From an uncultured Clostridia bacterium (GTDB taxonomy: Bacteria; Bacillota; Clostridia; Lachnospirales; Cellulosilyticaceae): DNA of 48,279 nucleotides. The notes beneath the pieces were generated by a model, which was not told the origin of the DNA, made no database searches, and saw nothing but the letters and a program-made list of their open reading frames with translations. The stretch's first letter is position 1; every line of letters starts with the position of its first letter. The stretch is taken from NCBI GenBank assembly GCA_937981575.1, contig CALJNR010000097.1:1-48279 (forward strand), given 5' to 3'. This document shows, one piece after another, positions 17,914-25,869 of this stretch. The position numbers and the translations under genes are program-made.

Positions 17914-18689
17914 TAAAACACCGCCTTTTCGTATTTGTCAGAAATAATCATGTTAGCAATTTTCATATACTCTTTTGCAATGTCTGCTTGACTATATTGT
18001 AAAACTACTGGCAAACCATCATAGATACCTTTTTTTGCTACTGCTGCTTTTTTTATTACACCGATAAGATTATATTCTGCATCAAGTTTTTCTAAAATTT
18101 CTTTATCTTCTTTTATATTTGCTTCATAAAGAGTGGCTATAACGCCAATTACTTTAATTTTACTATTAACATATTCTTTAATATCAACGATTGTATCATT
18201 CAGCTGAGTTAAGCCTCTATAGGCCAGGTAATCAGTTTTAACGGGGATAATAACTTTATCAGCTGCAGAAAGTGCATTCATTGTTAAAATAGATAACTGA
18301 GGAGGACAATCAATCATAATATAGTCATAATCCTCTTCAACTTGACTGAGTGCACGAGAAAGAATTTTTTCGCGTGCAGGCCTTGATAACATTTGAGTTT
18401 CGAGAACGGCAAGATCAATAATTGAAGCAATAAGTGATAAGTTTTCAATGTGGTCAAATGTAATGATACAGTCTTTTGTAGCTACAGGAGTTTTTTCCAA
18501 TATATCGCATACTGTATGTTCAACTTCTAAAGGTTCTAACCCAGCGGATATTGTCAAGCTTGCCTGGCTGTCCATATCAATCATAAGTACCTTTTTACCC
18601 TGAGTCGCTAAAGCTGCTGAGATGTTAAAAGTTGACGTAGTTTTTGTAACGCCGCCTTTTTGGTTTGCTATTGCAATAATATTTGCCAT
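17913..18689 (-). CDS. ParA/Soj-family ATPase
   Basis: This 258-residue ATPase has the deviant Walker A KGGVTKTT (residues 11-18), the IDMDSQASLT switch and the Walker B-like YDYIMIDCPP, so it belongs to the ParA/MinD group that forms nucleotide-dependent dimers on DNA or membrane. No ParB gene or parS site (TGTTTCACGTGAAACA-like) is adjacent, so it is unlikely to be the chromosomal Soj. GAGAGGT before MANIIA decides the start; a frame 7 codons longer exists. Its neighbours, a CpaE-like ATPase and an FHA protein, point to polar positioning of a surface or secretion machine. Confidence 0.88.
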   Translation of the reverse strand: MANIIAIANQKGGVTKTTSTFNISAALATQGKKVLMIDMDSQASLTISAGLEPLEVEHTVCDILEKTPVATKDCIITFDHIENLSLIASIIDLAVLETQMLSRPAREKILSRALSQVEEDYDYIMIDCPPQLSILTMNALSAADKVIIPVKTDYLAYRGLTQLNDTIVDIKEYVNSKIKVIGVIATLYEANIKEDKEILEKLDAEYNLIGVIKKAAVAKKGIYDGLPVVLQYSQADIAKEYMKIANMIISDKYEKAVF

Positions 18690-18827
18690 TTTAAAAACCT
18701 CTCTTTTCATTTTAAATAAAATAAGCTATTTTGCATACTATCTTTGAATAATTAGAGATTGTCATTTGATGGAGTATACTAAAAGAGTAAATTTAGCTCT
18801 TTTACAGCATAGCCTGACAGAGGCAGA

Positions 18828-19832
18828 CTACGCCAATTTAATGAAATCTTTTCCTGCTATGTACGAAGATAGAGCAAGTGGATTGGCAAGAGGTTTTGCT
18901 GAATATAAAGTATCCACTTTTCCAATGATTTCGATATCTGTTTCTAACTCAAAATTCTTTTCTTGATTAATAACTAGTTTGAGCTTGTGTTTAATAGGAT
19001 CAATGACATCATTATAGGTCAAGAAACGATTTAATTTATAGTTAGACTGCCCTGTTCCAGCAACCAGAATAAGCTGATCAACTATTTCGAAAACATTATG
19101 GTTAAAGTTATCAAGAGATGTATTCAAATCTATAACTACAATGCTTGCTATTTCATCATCTATTATAGTTTGTACCAAATGTGACAATTCGCCATGTGTC
19201 ATTGCATGTGCATTAAGTTCCTGCAGATTATTAAAGAACATAATTCCCGTTTTGCTGTCCGTTTGTAAAAACGCATGTAGTGTCCCGAGTCTTTCAATAT
19301 CTTCAAAATTAACTTCCTGCTGAAGATCATCTTTAGCAGCTGGATCAAAAAACAATGGTGTACTGTCTAAGTCTTCGGTATTTAGATAGAATACCTTGCG
19401 CCCGATTTTGGTACTTGCCAGTGCAACTGCCAGTGCAACAGTGGTTTTACCTACCCCGCCTGCTGGTGAATAAACACCATAAATAATAGGTTTGTTTCTT
19501 TCAGCTTCCTCATATTGAAACGTAATATATTCTAACATTGACGTAATCTTAGTATATTTATTAATAGAACGTTTAAAGGTTTCAAAGATCAAATCATCTT
19601 CATCGTAAATCGCAATTGCTACTTTGACCTTTTTGCAATTCAGTCCTTTATCATACATATCAGGGGAAAATAATAAAATATCATATTTTCCTTCGTCTAC
19701 AGCCGACTTGAGTTTTGCCTTGTCAGTATACTTGATGATCTCATACATATCATCTCCTTTAGAAAGAATATAACTTTCTAATCTTCTCATGTAATCCTCA
19801 TCTGTATCTGCAAGAATAATACTAATAGCCAT
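18828..19832 (-). CDS. CpaE/TadZ-like ATPase with pseudo-receiver domain
   Basis: This 334-residue protein has an N-terminal response-regulator-like domain (about 1-100, with ISIILADTDEDY and YDILLFSP) and a C-terminal MinD/ParA ATPase with Walker A PAGGVGKTTVA (123-133). This is the CpaE/TadZ layout, whose members localise Tad pili. A later Walker B region reads IASIVVIDLNTS. No Tad pilus genes (cpaF, tadB, tadC, flp) lie in the window. GGTGG precedes the ATG by 7 bases. A 138-base gap separates it from parA; I see no terminator there, so one operon is likely. Confidence 0.82.
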   Translation of the reverse strand: MAISIILADTDEDYMRRLESYILSKGDDMYEIIKYTDKAKLKSAVDEGKYDILLFSPDMYDKGLNCKKVKVAIAIYDEDDLIFETFKRSINKYTKITSMLEYITFQYEEAERNKPIIYGVYSPAGGVGKTTVALAVALASTKIGRKVFYLNTEDLDSTPLFFDPAAKDDLQQEVNFEDIERLGTLHAFLQTDSKTGIMFFNNLQELNAHAMTHGELSHLVQTIIDDEIASIVVIDLNTSLDNFNHNVFEIVDQLILVAGTGQSNYKLNRFLTYNDVIDPIKHKLKLVINQEKNFELETDIEIIGKVDTLYSAKPLANPLALSSYIAGKDFIKLA

Positions 19833-19938
19833 ATACCTACCACCTTTCTCATTTTTATAGAAGTATTTTTACCTTATCTCCAAATTTTAATATTTAAATA
19901 GAGGTTGAACTTTTCCTCTTATATACTATGTTATATTA

Positions 19939-19967
19939 ATTTTAGAGTATTTGGTCTAATTAGTCAA
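19939..19967 (-). promoter_or_regulatory. Promoter of the CpaE-ParA-FHA operon
   Basis: On the - strand TTGACT (19967-19962), 17 bases and TAAAAT (19944-19939) form a near-consensus sigma-A promoter about 105 bases before the CpaE start. The rest of the 325-base gap (19833-20157) holds only the cotJ terminator. Confidence 0.65.
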
Positions 19968-20095
19968 TTTGTTTGGTAATAATTCTAAAATTAATGTGAT
20001 AAAAGCTAAAAGTGTTAGAACATTTACGAGACTAGACGTAGAAAAAGAACTAACATTCGCATAATTATTTTTGATTTTTAGTGGAAATAAAATAT

Positions 20096-20132
20096 AAACA
20101 GCACATCTGCTGTATTGGTCAGTGTGCTGTTT
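20096..20132 (-). terminator. cotJ operon terminator
   Basis: A 10-bp perfect stem (AAACAGCACA) with a 17-base loop is followed by an AT-rich tract (TATATTTTATTT) on the - strand, about 25 bases after the cotJC stop. Confidence 0.65.
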
Positions 20133-20157
20133 TAATCCTAGGGGGATTAGGAAAATA

Positions 20158-20766
20158 TTATTTGAACTTAGGCTTATCAAACGCTGGATTAAAAGCATAA
20201 AAGTTTCTAGAATCCAACTTATCTTGTACGATACGAAGAGCTTCTCCGAAACGTTGGTAGTGAACGACTTCTCTTTCACGTAAAAACTTAATAGGATCAG
20301 CTATTTCGGGGTCCTTTATGAGGCGGAGAATATTATCATAAGTAGTTCGTGCTTTTTGCTCTGCTGCTAAGTCTTCATTTAAGTCAGTGATAGGGTCACC
20401 TTTTGATTGGAAATACGTTGCAGTAAAAGGTGTGCCGGAGGCTGATGCAGGCCACTGTCCGAGCGTATGATCCACATAATATTTATCAAATCCAGAAGCT
20501 TTAATTTCATCAACGCTTAGATTTTTGGTCAGCTGATAAATAATAGCATTTACAATTTCCATATGTGCAAGTTCTTCTGTTCCTATATCTGTAAGAATAC
20601 CTGTTACTTCTTTATAAGGCATTGCATATCTTTGGGATAAGTAGCGCATAGAAGCGGCAAGTTCACCATCTGGCCCGCCAAACTGGCTCATGATGATTTG
20701 AGCCATCTTTGGATTTGTGCTTGTAATTTTTACAGGATATTGCAATCTTTTCTCATAAATCCACAT
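20158..20766 (-). CDS. cotJC: Spore coat protein CotJC, manganese-catalase family
   Basis: CotJC is an inner-coat protein of the endospore and belongs to the dimanganese catalase fold. At 202 residues it is full length. It has LQYPVKITSTNPKMAQIIMS, QFGGPDGELAASMRYLSQRY, GTEELAHMEIV with Glu and His ligands, and EREVVHYQRFGEAL with the second ligand set. All Mn ligand positions appear to be kept. The gene is the last of cotJA-cotJB-cotJC, 3 bases after cotJB. It indicates a spore former; expression in the mother cell is inferred from the family. Confidence 0.95.
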   Translation of the reverse strand: MWIYEKRLQYPVKITSTNPKMAQIIMSQFGGPDGELAASMRYLSQRYAMPYKEVTGILTDIGTEELAHMEIVNAIIYQLTKNLSVDEIKASGFDKYYVDHTLGQWPASASGTPFTATYFQSKGDPITDLNEDLAAEQKARTTYDNILRLIKDPEIADPIKFLREREVVHYQRFGEALRIVQDKLDSRNFYAFNPAFDKPKFK

Positions 20767-20769
20767 AAG

Positions 20770-21027
20770 TTATCTCTCCATTTCCCATGGCCATGGATCA
20801 TTTATCCAGGTCCATTTATTTGTTGGTTTAACCATGTCTTTGGTTAAAGGGCCAAAATGTGTTGTATACTCTTCAATAGCCTGTTTTCTAAGTGCGCTGA
20901 CTTTTTCATAAAATTCTAAAGCCGCTTTGTCATGTGGGTGTGTATCCAGATAAAGAATGACATCATCAACAGCAAAACTTGTTGTATCAATACATCTTAA
21001 TAGTTCCTCGCGGTCAGTTTTTTTCAT
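20770..21027 (-). CDS. cotJB: Spore coat protein CotJB
   Basis: This 85-residue protein has the CotJB signature: a Leu-rich start (EELLRCIDTTSFAVDDVILYLDTHP), ALEFYEKV and the Trp/Pro-rich end TNKWTWINDPWPWEMER. It is required with CotJA for CotJC assembly in the coat. Its start overlaps the cotJA stop by 4 bases (ATGA). Confidence 0.95.
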   Translation of the reverse strand: MKKTDREELLRCIDTTSFAVDDVILYLDTHPHDKAALEFYEKVSALRKQAIEEYTTHFGPLTKDMVKPTNKWTWINDPWPWEMER

Positions 21028-21290
21028 ATTTTGTCACCTCGCATTCCCATAAAAGGCATATCGAGTTCAGGGAAAATGGTTCCTATTTTTAAGGCTCTGT
21101 TTAAGTCATATACGTTTTTCCATCTTTGCCATGGGACATAAGCCATAGCAAGAGACATTCCTTCTAAATCATCATCTTTTTGCATGATGCTCATTTTGTC
21201 TAAATCATATTTATCCATATCCATCATAGCTCCCAGTCCATGCATGTATTTAGGACGAGGGGGATTCATTTCTGGCCTATAATTAGTCAT
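21024..21290 (-). CDS. cotJA: Spore coat-associated protein CotJA
   Basis: This 88-residue protein carries the CotJA core LAMAYVPWQRWKNVYDLNRAL followed by GTIFPELDMPF. A frame 7 codons longer exists, but AAAGGAGAG sits directly before MTNYRPEM and decides the start. The N-terminal part is Met- and Asp-rich (MMDMDKYDLDKM). It is first in the cotJ operon. Confidence 0.93.
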   Translation of the reverse strand: MTNYRPEMNPPRPKYMHGLGAMMDMDKYDLDKMSIMQKDDDLEGMSLAMAYVPWQRWKNVYDLNRALKIGTIFPELDMPFMGMRGDKI

Positions 21291-21393
21291 AACATACTCT
21301 CCTTTTAACATTAATACAGAAGCAGATCAGAACTTCAAATTGCATCCAGTTCTGATGTTCAATGTTATTTTATGAAAAAAATGTAGAAATGTG

Positions 21394-21422
21394 CTTGTAT
21401 GTTCCAAAAATAACAAGATAAA
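21394..21422 (-). promoter_or_regulatory. Possible sigma-E promoter for cotJ
   Basis: On the - strand CATACAAG (21401-21394) matches the sigma-E -10 consensus CATACAnT in seven of eight bases or better, with TTTATCT 14 bases upstream as a weak -35 element. Family knowledge places cotJ under sigma-E in Bacillus. The start site would be about 95 bases before cotJA. Confidence 0.35.
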
Positions 21423-21555
21423 GTTAAAAGAACTCTGTAAAAGAAAGAGATAATATGGCACACTCATAGAATTGTAAGAATATACTATGAAATAGGAAAT
21501 AAAGTAATTGTGGGAAAAAAATGGAATGAAAATGAGAAAGGTGGTACTTAACGTT

Positions 21556-22464
21556 ATGTATCCTGTTTATAAATATATAGGAGAAGAAGTAAAATGTGAG
21601 GAAGTTCCTGTAGCTTTTCCAGCGCAGCATCAGGAGCAGCATCCAGGACTTGAATATATTATGGTTCCAAGACCTATTTCTGAAAATCCATATTATAAGG
21701 CAAGCGGAAAGCTTAAAGGAAAGGTAGCTGTTATTACAGGCGGAGATAGCGGAATTGGCAGAGCCATAGCCTATGCTTATGCTAAGGAAGGAGCGGATAT
21801 AGCTATTTCATATCTTTGTGAGCATAGAGACGCTGAGGAAACCAAAGCACGGGTTGAAGAAATAGGCAGAAGATGCTTGTTAATTCCTGGAGATCTTCAA
21901 AAAGAATCGATGTGTAAAGAAGTGATCAAAAAATCAATTGAACATTTCGGTAAAATGGATATTTTAGTTAACAATCACGCTGTTCAATATGTTCAAAGAA
22001 GTATTTTAGATATTACTGAAGAGCAGTTGGATGTCACTTTTCGTACGAATGTTTATGCTTATTTCTTTATGACAAAGGCAGCTCTTCCGTATTTGAAATG
22101 TGGAAGTTCTATTATCAATACTACTTCTGTTACAGCATTTGAAGGAGAGCCTGACCTAATTGACTACAGTTCAACTAAAGGTGCGCTTACAACTTTTACA
22201 AGATCACTTGCACTTTCACTCGTAGAAAAAGGCATTCGCGTAAACAGTGTGGCCCCAGGACCTATCTGGACACCGCTTATTCCATCCTCATTTTCGGCAC
22301 AAGAGGTTAAGACCTTTGGAACATATAGTTTTCCAGTACCTATGAAACGTGCAGGGCAGCCTTTTGAAATAGCCCCAAGCTTTGTCTTTTTAGCTTCTGA
22401 TGATTCGAGGTATATGTCTGGTCAAACACTGCATCCAAACGGCGGAGAAATAACAGGATCATAA
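21556..22464 (+). CDS. SDR-family oxidoreductase, YhdF/YghA-like
   Basis: This 302-residue short-chain dehydrogenase has an extension of about 45 residues (MVPRPISENPYYKASGKL) before the Rossmann motif VITGGDSGIGRAIA, then NNHAVQY, the catalytic Ser in NTTSVTAFEG, YSSTKG with Tyr-x-x-x-Lys, and the RVNSVAPGPIWTPL loop. This layout matches stress-induced SDRs of the YhdF/YghA group, often found with coat genes in Firmicutes. The substrate is unknown. An open frame extends 16 codons upstream, but AAAGGTGG lies about 11 bases before the ATG chosen. It is divergent from cotJ. Confidence 0.88.
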   Translation: MYPVYKYIGEEVKCEEVPVAFPAQHQEQHPGLEYIMVPRPISENPYYKASGKLKGKVAVITGGDSGIGRAIAYAYAKEGADIAISYLCEHRDAEETKARVEEIGRRCLLIPGDLQKESMCKEVIKKSIEHFGKMDILVNNHAVQYVQRSILDITEEQLDVTFRTNVYAYFFMTKAALPYLKCGSSIINTTSVTAFEGEPDLIDYSSTKGALTTFTRSLALSLVEKGIRVNSVAPGPIWTPLIPSSFSAQEVKTFGTYSFPVPMKRAGQPFEIAPSFVFLASDDSRYMSGQTLHPNGGEITGS

Positions 22465-22479
22465 AGACTAAGTATCACT

Positions 22480-22520
22480 AAAAAGGGCAGGCTGTCAATT
22501 TAGGACAGTCTACCCTTTTT
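22480..22520. terminator. Convergent terminator between the SDR and ttcA genes
   Basis: A 17-bp stem with one mismatch and one G-T pair, starting AAAAAGGG and ending CCCTTTTT, has a 7-base loop. It lies 15 bases after the SDR stop and, on the other strand, about 90 bases after ttcA. Confidence 0.85.
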
Positions 22521-22611
22521 ATAAAGAGACAGGAAAGGTCATCTTACTATCCAAGGGGCAAAAGCTTCCTATCTCACATGTGGATACGTTTTTTGAATTT
22601 TTTTATACATT

Positions 22612-23439
22612 TTAGCGATCATAATCATCTAAGAAGTTATAATGCATATCCCCTTTGTGATAACCAATAACTGTATTGAGATTAATATTATGAATGCTTC
22701 TGAAGATATTCATTTCTATATTAGAATTGATTTGGCGGAACTTTTTGATTAAAGTCTTCATTTCCTGGCGTTTAGAACCACCACCATTATCACCAAGGGC
22801 ACAGTTTTCAGTAAAGCGGCAGGCACATTGGATAAATTGAAGTTCATGGTGTCTTTTCCATGCAAGAATATCAGCTTCTTTTACAAGGTACATTGGCCGA
22901 ATAAGTTCCATTCCTTCAAAGTTTGTACTATGCAGTTTTGGCATCATTGTTTTTACTTCACCACCATAAAGCATACTCATCAAAATCGTTTCAATTACGT
23001 CATCGAAATGATGGCCTAATGCTATTTTATTGCAGCCAAGTTCGCTGGCATGTTTATAGAGATAGCCACGTCTCATTCTTGCACATAAATAACAAGGGGA
23101 CTCATCTACGCTTGCTACAATATCGAAAATTTGAGTTTCGAATATTTTTATGGGGATATTTAAATAGGCTGCGTTATCAATAATGACTTGCCTATTATAA
23201 GGGTTATAGCCAGGATCCATAACTAGAAATTCCAGGTCAAAACGAAGCTGCCCATGGCGCTGCAGTTCTTGCATACATTTAGCAAGCAGCATAGAGTCTT
23301 TGCCGCCGGAAATACAAACAGCAATTTTATCTCCTTCTTTAATAAGCTGATATTCTTTAACCCCTCTTGTAAACTTTGACCATATTTTTTTGCGGTATTT
23401 TTTAATAAGACTTCGTTCAATATCTTTGTAGTTTTCCAT
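22612..23439 (-). CDS. TtcA-like tRNA 2-thiolation protein
   Basis: This 275-residue ATP-pyrophosphatase of the TtcA/TtuA group adds sulfur to a tRNA base, typically 2-thiocytidine 32. The PP-loop VCISGGKDSMLLAK is near residue 50. The cluster Cys are in SPCYLCARMRRGYLY and FIQCACRFTENC, and IALGHHFDDVIETILM follows. Two longer starts overlap the upstream gene; AAGGATGA before MENYKDIE sets the start and leaves a 14-base gap. It directly follows a cysteine desulfurase, its likely sulfur donor. The exact target base is not certain. Confidence 0.9.
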   Translation of the reverse strand: MENYKDIERSLIKKYRKKIWSKFTRGVKEYQLIKEGDKIAVCISGGKDSMLLAKCMQELQRHGQLRFDLEFLVMDPGYNPYNRQVIIDNAAYLNIPIKIFETQIFDIVASVDESPCYLCARMRRGYLYKHASELGCNKIALGHHFDDVIETILMSMLYGGEVKTMMPKLHSTNFEGMELIRPMYLVKEADILAWKRHHELQFIQCACRFTENCALGDNGGGSKRQEMKTLIKKFRQINSNIEMNIFRSIHNINLNTVIGYHKGDMHYNFLDDYDR

Positions 23440-23453
23440 AATTTCATCCTTAT

Positions 23454-24575
23454 TTAACATAGTAGTTTGCGATAACATTCATCAAAATAATATAAAAAGT
23501 CTTCTATCTCTTTCAACGTTGTAAGATGGCTTAAGCTTATTCGGAGTGTTGATAGTGCGCGTTTTCTATCCTTGGTAACCGCATAAACCGGCCTTGATAT
23601 AGTATTCGGCGTACAGCACGCTGATTTTGTAGAGAGATATACTTCGAATTTTTCAAGCTCTGCCTGAAAATCAGAAGCATTAGCTCCTTTCAGGCTAAGA
23701 TTAAGAATATGAGGAACAGCCTCTTTTGTACTATTTATGTGTACTTTGGGATATTTTGTAAGTATGTCTTTGACTTTTGAGGTTAATGCACATACATGGC
23801 TAGTACTGGTTTCTAAGTTTTCAAATACCAGTGTAAGAGCTTTGGCTGTTGCAGCAGCTAAAGCAGGCATAGGGGTTCCGCTTCTATACACAGTCGTACT
23901 GATACCGCCATGAATAAGAGGCTGAAGCGAAATAGGCTCCTTTTTAATAAGAACACCGCAGCCTTCAAGTCCATAAAACTTATGAGCTGCAAATGAAACG
24001 AGATCAACTTTAGCAAGTGACAGTGGTATTTTGCCAACAGCTTGAGTGGCATCAACGTGAAAGAAACAGTGAGGGTACTCTGACAAAAGTGTTCCTATTT
24101 CATCTATAGGCTGCTTAATGCCAAGTTCACTATCTACATAACCAATAGAAACAAGAATTGTATCTGGACGCAGTAGTTCTTTTAAGTGGCCCAAATCTAT
24201 GAGGCCGTTATCTAATACATCGACAAAGTCCACTTCATATCCTATATTCTGCAAAGCTGTTACAGTACTTGTTACAGAGGCATGTTCTAAATAAGAAGTA
24301 ATAATATGTTTGCCGTATTTTTTATATTCATTTGCAATACCCTTAATGGCTAAGTTATTGGATTCAGTTGCTCCAGAGGTATAAATTATTTCATGGGATT
24401 TAACGCCAAATAGTTCGGCGATCTGCTCTGTCGCAAGATCCAATCTGGACTTAGCAGATCGCCCAAGCTGGTGGGGAGAATTAGGGTTTGCAATATAAGA
24501 GGCAGAAACGTCACAAAAGGTTTTGAGTACTTCTTGATTAACGGGGGTACTTGCAGCATAGTCCAAATAAATCAT
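23454..24575 (-). CDS. Cysteine desulfurase, NifS/IscS-like
   Basis: This 373-residue PLP enzyme removes sulfur from L-cysteine as a protein-bound persulfide. It begins MIYLDYAASTPVN, has TSGATESNNLAIKGI, the cofactor Lys in SFAAHKFYGLEG, and the catalytic Cys in STKSACCTP. The short loop around that Cys fits the group II (SufS/NifS-related) or clade-specific desulfurases. It lies between an ArsC/Spx-like protein (31 bases upstream) and a TtcA-like protein (14 bases downstream), so its sulfur probably goes to tRNA thiolation. Confidence 0.93.
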   Translation of the reverse strand: MIYLDYAASTPVNQEVLKTFCDVSASYIANPNSPHQLGRSAKSRLDLATEQIAELFGVKSHEIIYTSGATESNNLAIKGIANEYKKYGKHIITSYLEHASVTSTVTALQNIGYEVDFVDVLDNGLIDLGHLKELLRPDTILVSIGYVDSELGIKQPIDEIGTLLSEYPHCFFHVDATQAVGKIPLSLAKVDLVSFAAHKFYGLEGCGVLIKKEPISLQPLIHGGISTTVYRSGTPMPALAAATAKALTLVFENLETSTSHVCALTSKVKDILTKYPKVHINSTKEAVPHILNLSLKGANASDFQAELEKFEVYLSTKSACCTPNTISRPVYAVTKDRKRALSTLRISLSHLTTLKEIEDFLYYFDECYRKLLC

Positions 24576-24606
24576 AATGTCTCCTCTATTATTCTTTCAG
24601 TGTATA

Positions 24607-24975
24607 TTAAATCGAAGGGAATGCATTTAGTTTTTCCCACTTTTCAATGTTAAATCCTACTTCTACATGATTTTCACCTATTATAAGCGGGCGTTTTACC
24701 AACATACCATTACTAGATAACAGCTTAAGCTTCTCTTCTTCTGTCATCCCATTTATTTTATCTTTTAAGCTCAACTCTCTATAAAGAATGCCGCTTGTAT
24801 TAAAGAATTTTTTCACAGGAAGCTTACTAAGGCTTACCCAGTTTTTTAGTTCTTCATAAGTAGGATTTTGATCGACTATATGTCTTTTATCATAAGGTAT
24901 TTGATGTGTATCCAGCCATGCCTCTGCTTTTTGGCAGGTACTGCATTTGGGATACGCTATCAATAAATATTTCAT
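24607..24975 (-). CDS. ArsC/Spx-family thioredoxin-fold protein
   Basis: This 122-residue protein has the ArsC/Spx/YffB pattern: KCSTCQKAEAWLD with Cys11 and Cys14, VKKFFNTSG, and LVKRPLI with the conserved Arg-Pro. Many clostridial members are annotated as arsenate reductases without proof. A Spx-like RNA-polymerase role is less likely, because the gene starts a metabolic operon. Position before a cysteine desulfurase and TtcA suggests redox or sulfur handling (inference). AGGAG lies 8 bases before the ATG. Confidence 0.85.
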   Translation of the reverse strand: MKYLLIAYPKCSTCQKAEAWLDTHQIPYDKRHIVDQNPTYEELKNWVSLSKLPVKKFFNTSGILYRELSLKDKINGMTEEEKLKLLSSNGMLVKRPLIIGENHVEVGFNIEKWEKLNAFPSI

Positions 24976-25021
24976 TGTATATTCTCCTATCTGCTTTTAA
25001 AAGGTAAAAAGTCAATACTAT

Positions 25022-25059
25022 ATTTTAACAAATATCACTAGGTTTTGTCAAAAAGTGAT
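25022..25059 (-). promoter_or_regulatory. Promoter of the ArsC-desulfurase-TtcA operon with inverted repeat
   Basis: On the - strand TTGACA (25051-25046), 18 bases and TAAAAT (25027-25022) form a strong promoter. ATCACT (25034-25039) and AGTGAT (25054-25059) are inverted half-sites around the -35 box and could bind a repressor. Confidence 0.55.
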
Positions 25060-25250
25060 TAGTTGTAAAGACAGAGGTTCCCAAAAATGGATTCGTTTCA
25101 TGAGACCTATATTTAAAAATGAGGCAATAGAGTGTTGTGTTGTTAATTATTCCTTCCTTCAAAATCTTGAAATCATAAATTATTTAAAGTAATATCAAAC
25201 TAGAAGTGTTAAATAAAGTTGTCTATTAATAGTAAGGGAGCTGAGAATTT

Positions 25251-25694
25251 ATGGTATCAAAAAGTAAAGTTGTAGTACGTTATGCTGAAACAGATCAGAT
25301 GGGAATTGCCCACCATGCCAACTATCCTATTTGGTATGAGGTAGCTCGTACGGATTTAATAAAGAAAATGGGAATGACTTATTCAGAGATGGAAAAACAA
25401 GGGCTGCTTTTTCCTCTATTGGAGTTACATAGTAAATATATAAGTGCGGCTTATTATGAAGATGAACTGATTGTAGAAGTAAAAGTTAAAAATGTTGCAA
25501 TGGTCAAGATAGAATTTGACTATAAAATTTATAGAGAGCCTGATAAAAAAATAATCAATGAAGGCTCAACTATCCATGCATTGGTAACGAAAGATCTAAG
25601 ACCTGTTAATGCAAAAAAGGTATTTCCAGATGTTTATCAAAAACTTTTAGACGCTGTAGAAAGGCCTTTATTAGGCAATGAAAGCGAATTGTAA
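25251..25694 (+). CDS. Acyl-CoA thioesterase, YbgC/4HBT family
   Basis: This 147-residue hot-dog-fold thioesterase has the motif VRYAETDQMGIAHHANY, with the catalytic Asp, followed by YPIWYEVARTDLIKKMG. It hydrolyses acyl-CoA or a similar thioester; the substrate is not determined. GGGAG lies 11 bases before the ATG. It precedes gltB by about 175 bases but gltB has its own promoter, so this is probably a single gene. Confidence 0.9.
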   Translation: MVSKSKVVVRYAETDQMGIAHHANYPIWYEVARTDLIKKMGMTYSEMEKQGLLFPLLELHSKYISAAYYEDELIVEVKVKNVAMVKIEFDYKIYREPDKKIINEGSTIHALVTKDLRPVNAKKVFPDVYQKLLDAVERPLLGNESEL

Positions 25695-25738
25695 AAAGAT
25701 GGTGCTATGGATGGAAAAGATTTTCTATCGAATCTATA

Positions 25739-25773
25739 TTGCAATTGTCTTGAAACTATTATACAATTCAAGA
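25739..25773 (+). promoter_or_regulatory. gltBD promoter with overlapping inverted repeat
   Basis: TTGCAA (25739-25744), 17 bases and TACAAT (25762-25767) form a promoter with a leader of about 95 bases. TCTTGAA (25748-25754) and TTCAAGA (25767-25773) are exact inverted half-sites that span the spacer and -10 box, a candidate repressor site for nitrogen control. Confidence 0.6.
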
Positions 25774-25869
25774 TACATTTTAATAAATAATTTTTATAAT
25801 TAATAGGCTTTATCTATCATGAAGTATTTATAGATAGTGATGATATTTATAAAAAGGGGGATGGATGAA

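Noticed and set aside
17913..18689. Chromosome-partition gene soj with a nearby replication origin
   Set aside because: No parB, parS-like palindrome, dnaA or DnaA-box cluster is present; the CpaE and FHA neighbours fit a different role.
18766..18966. 66-residue + strand frame in the parA-cpaE gap
   Set aside because: Most of it is antisense to the CpaE-like gene and it has no ribosome site.
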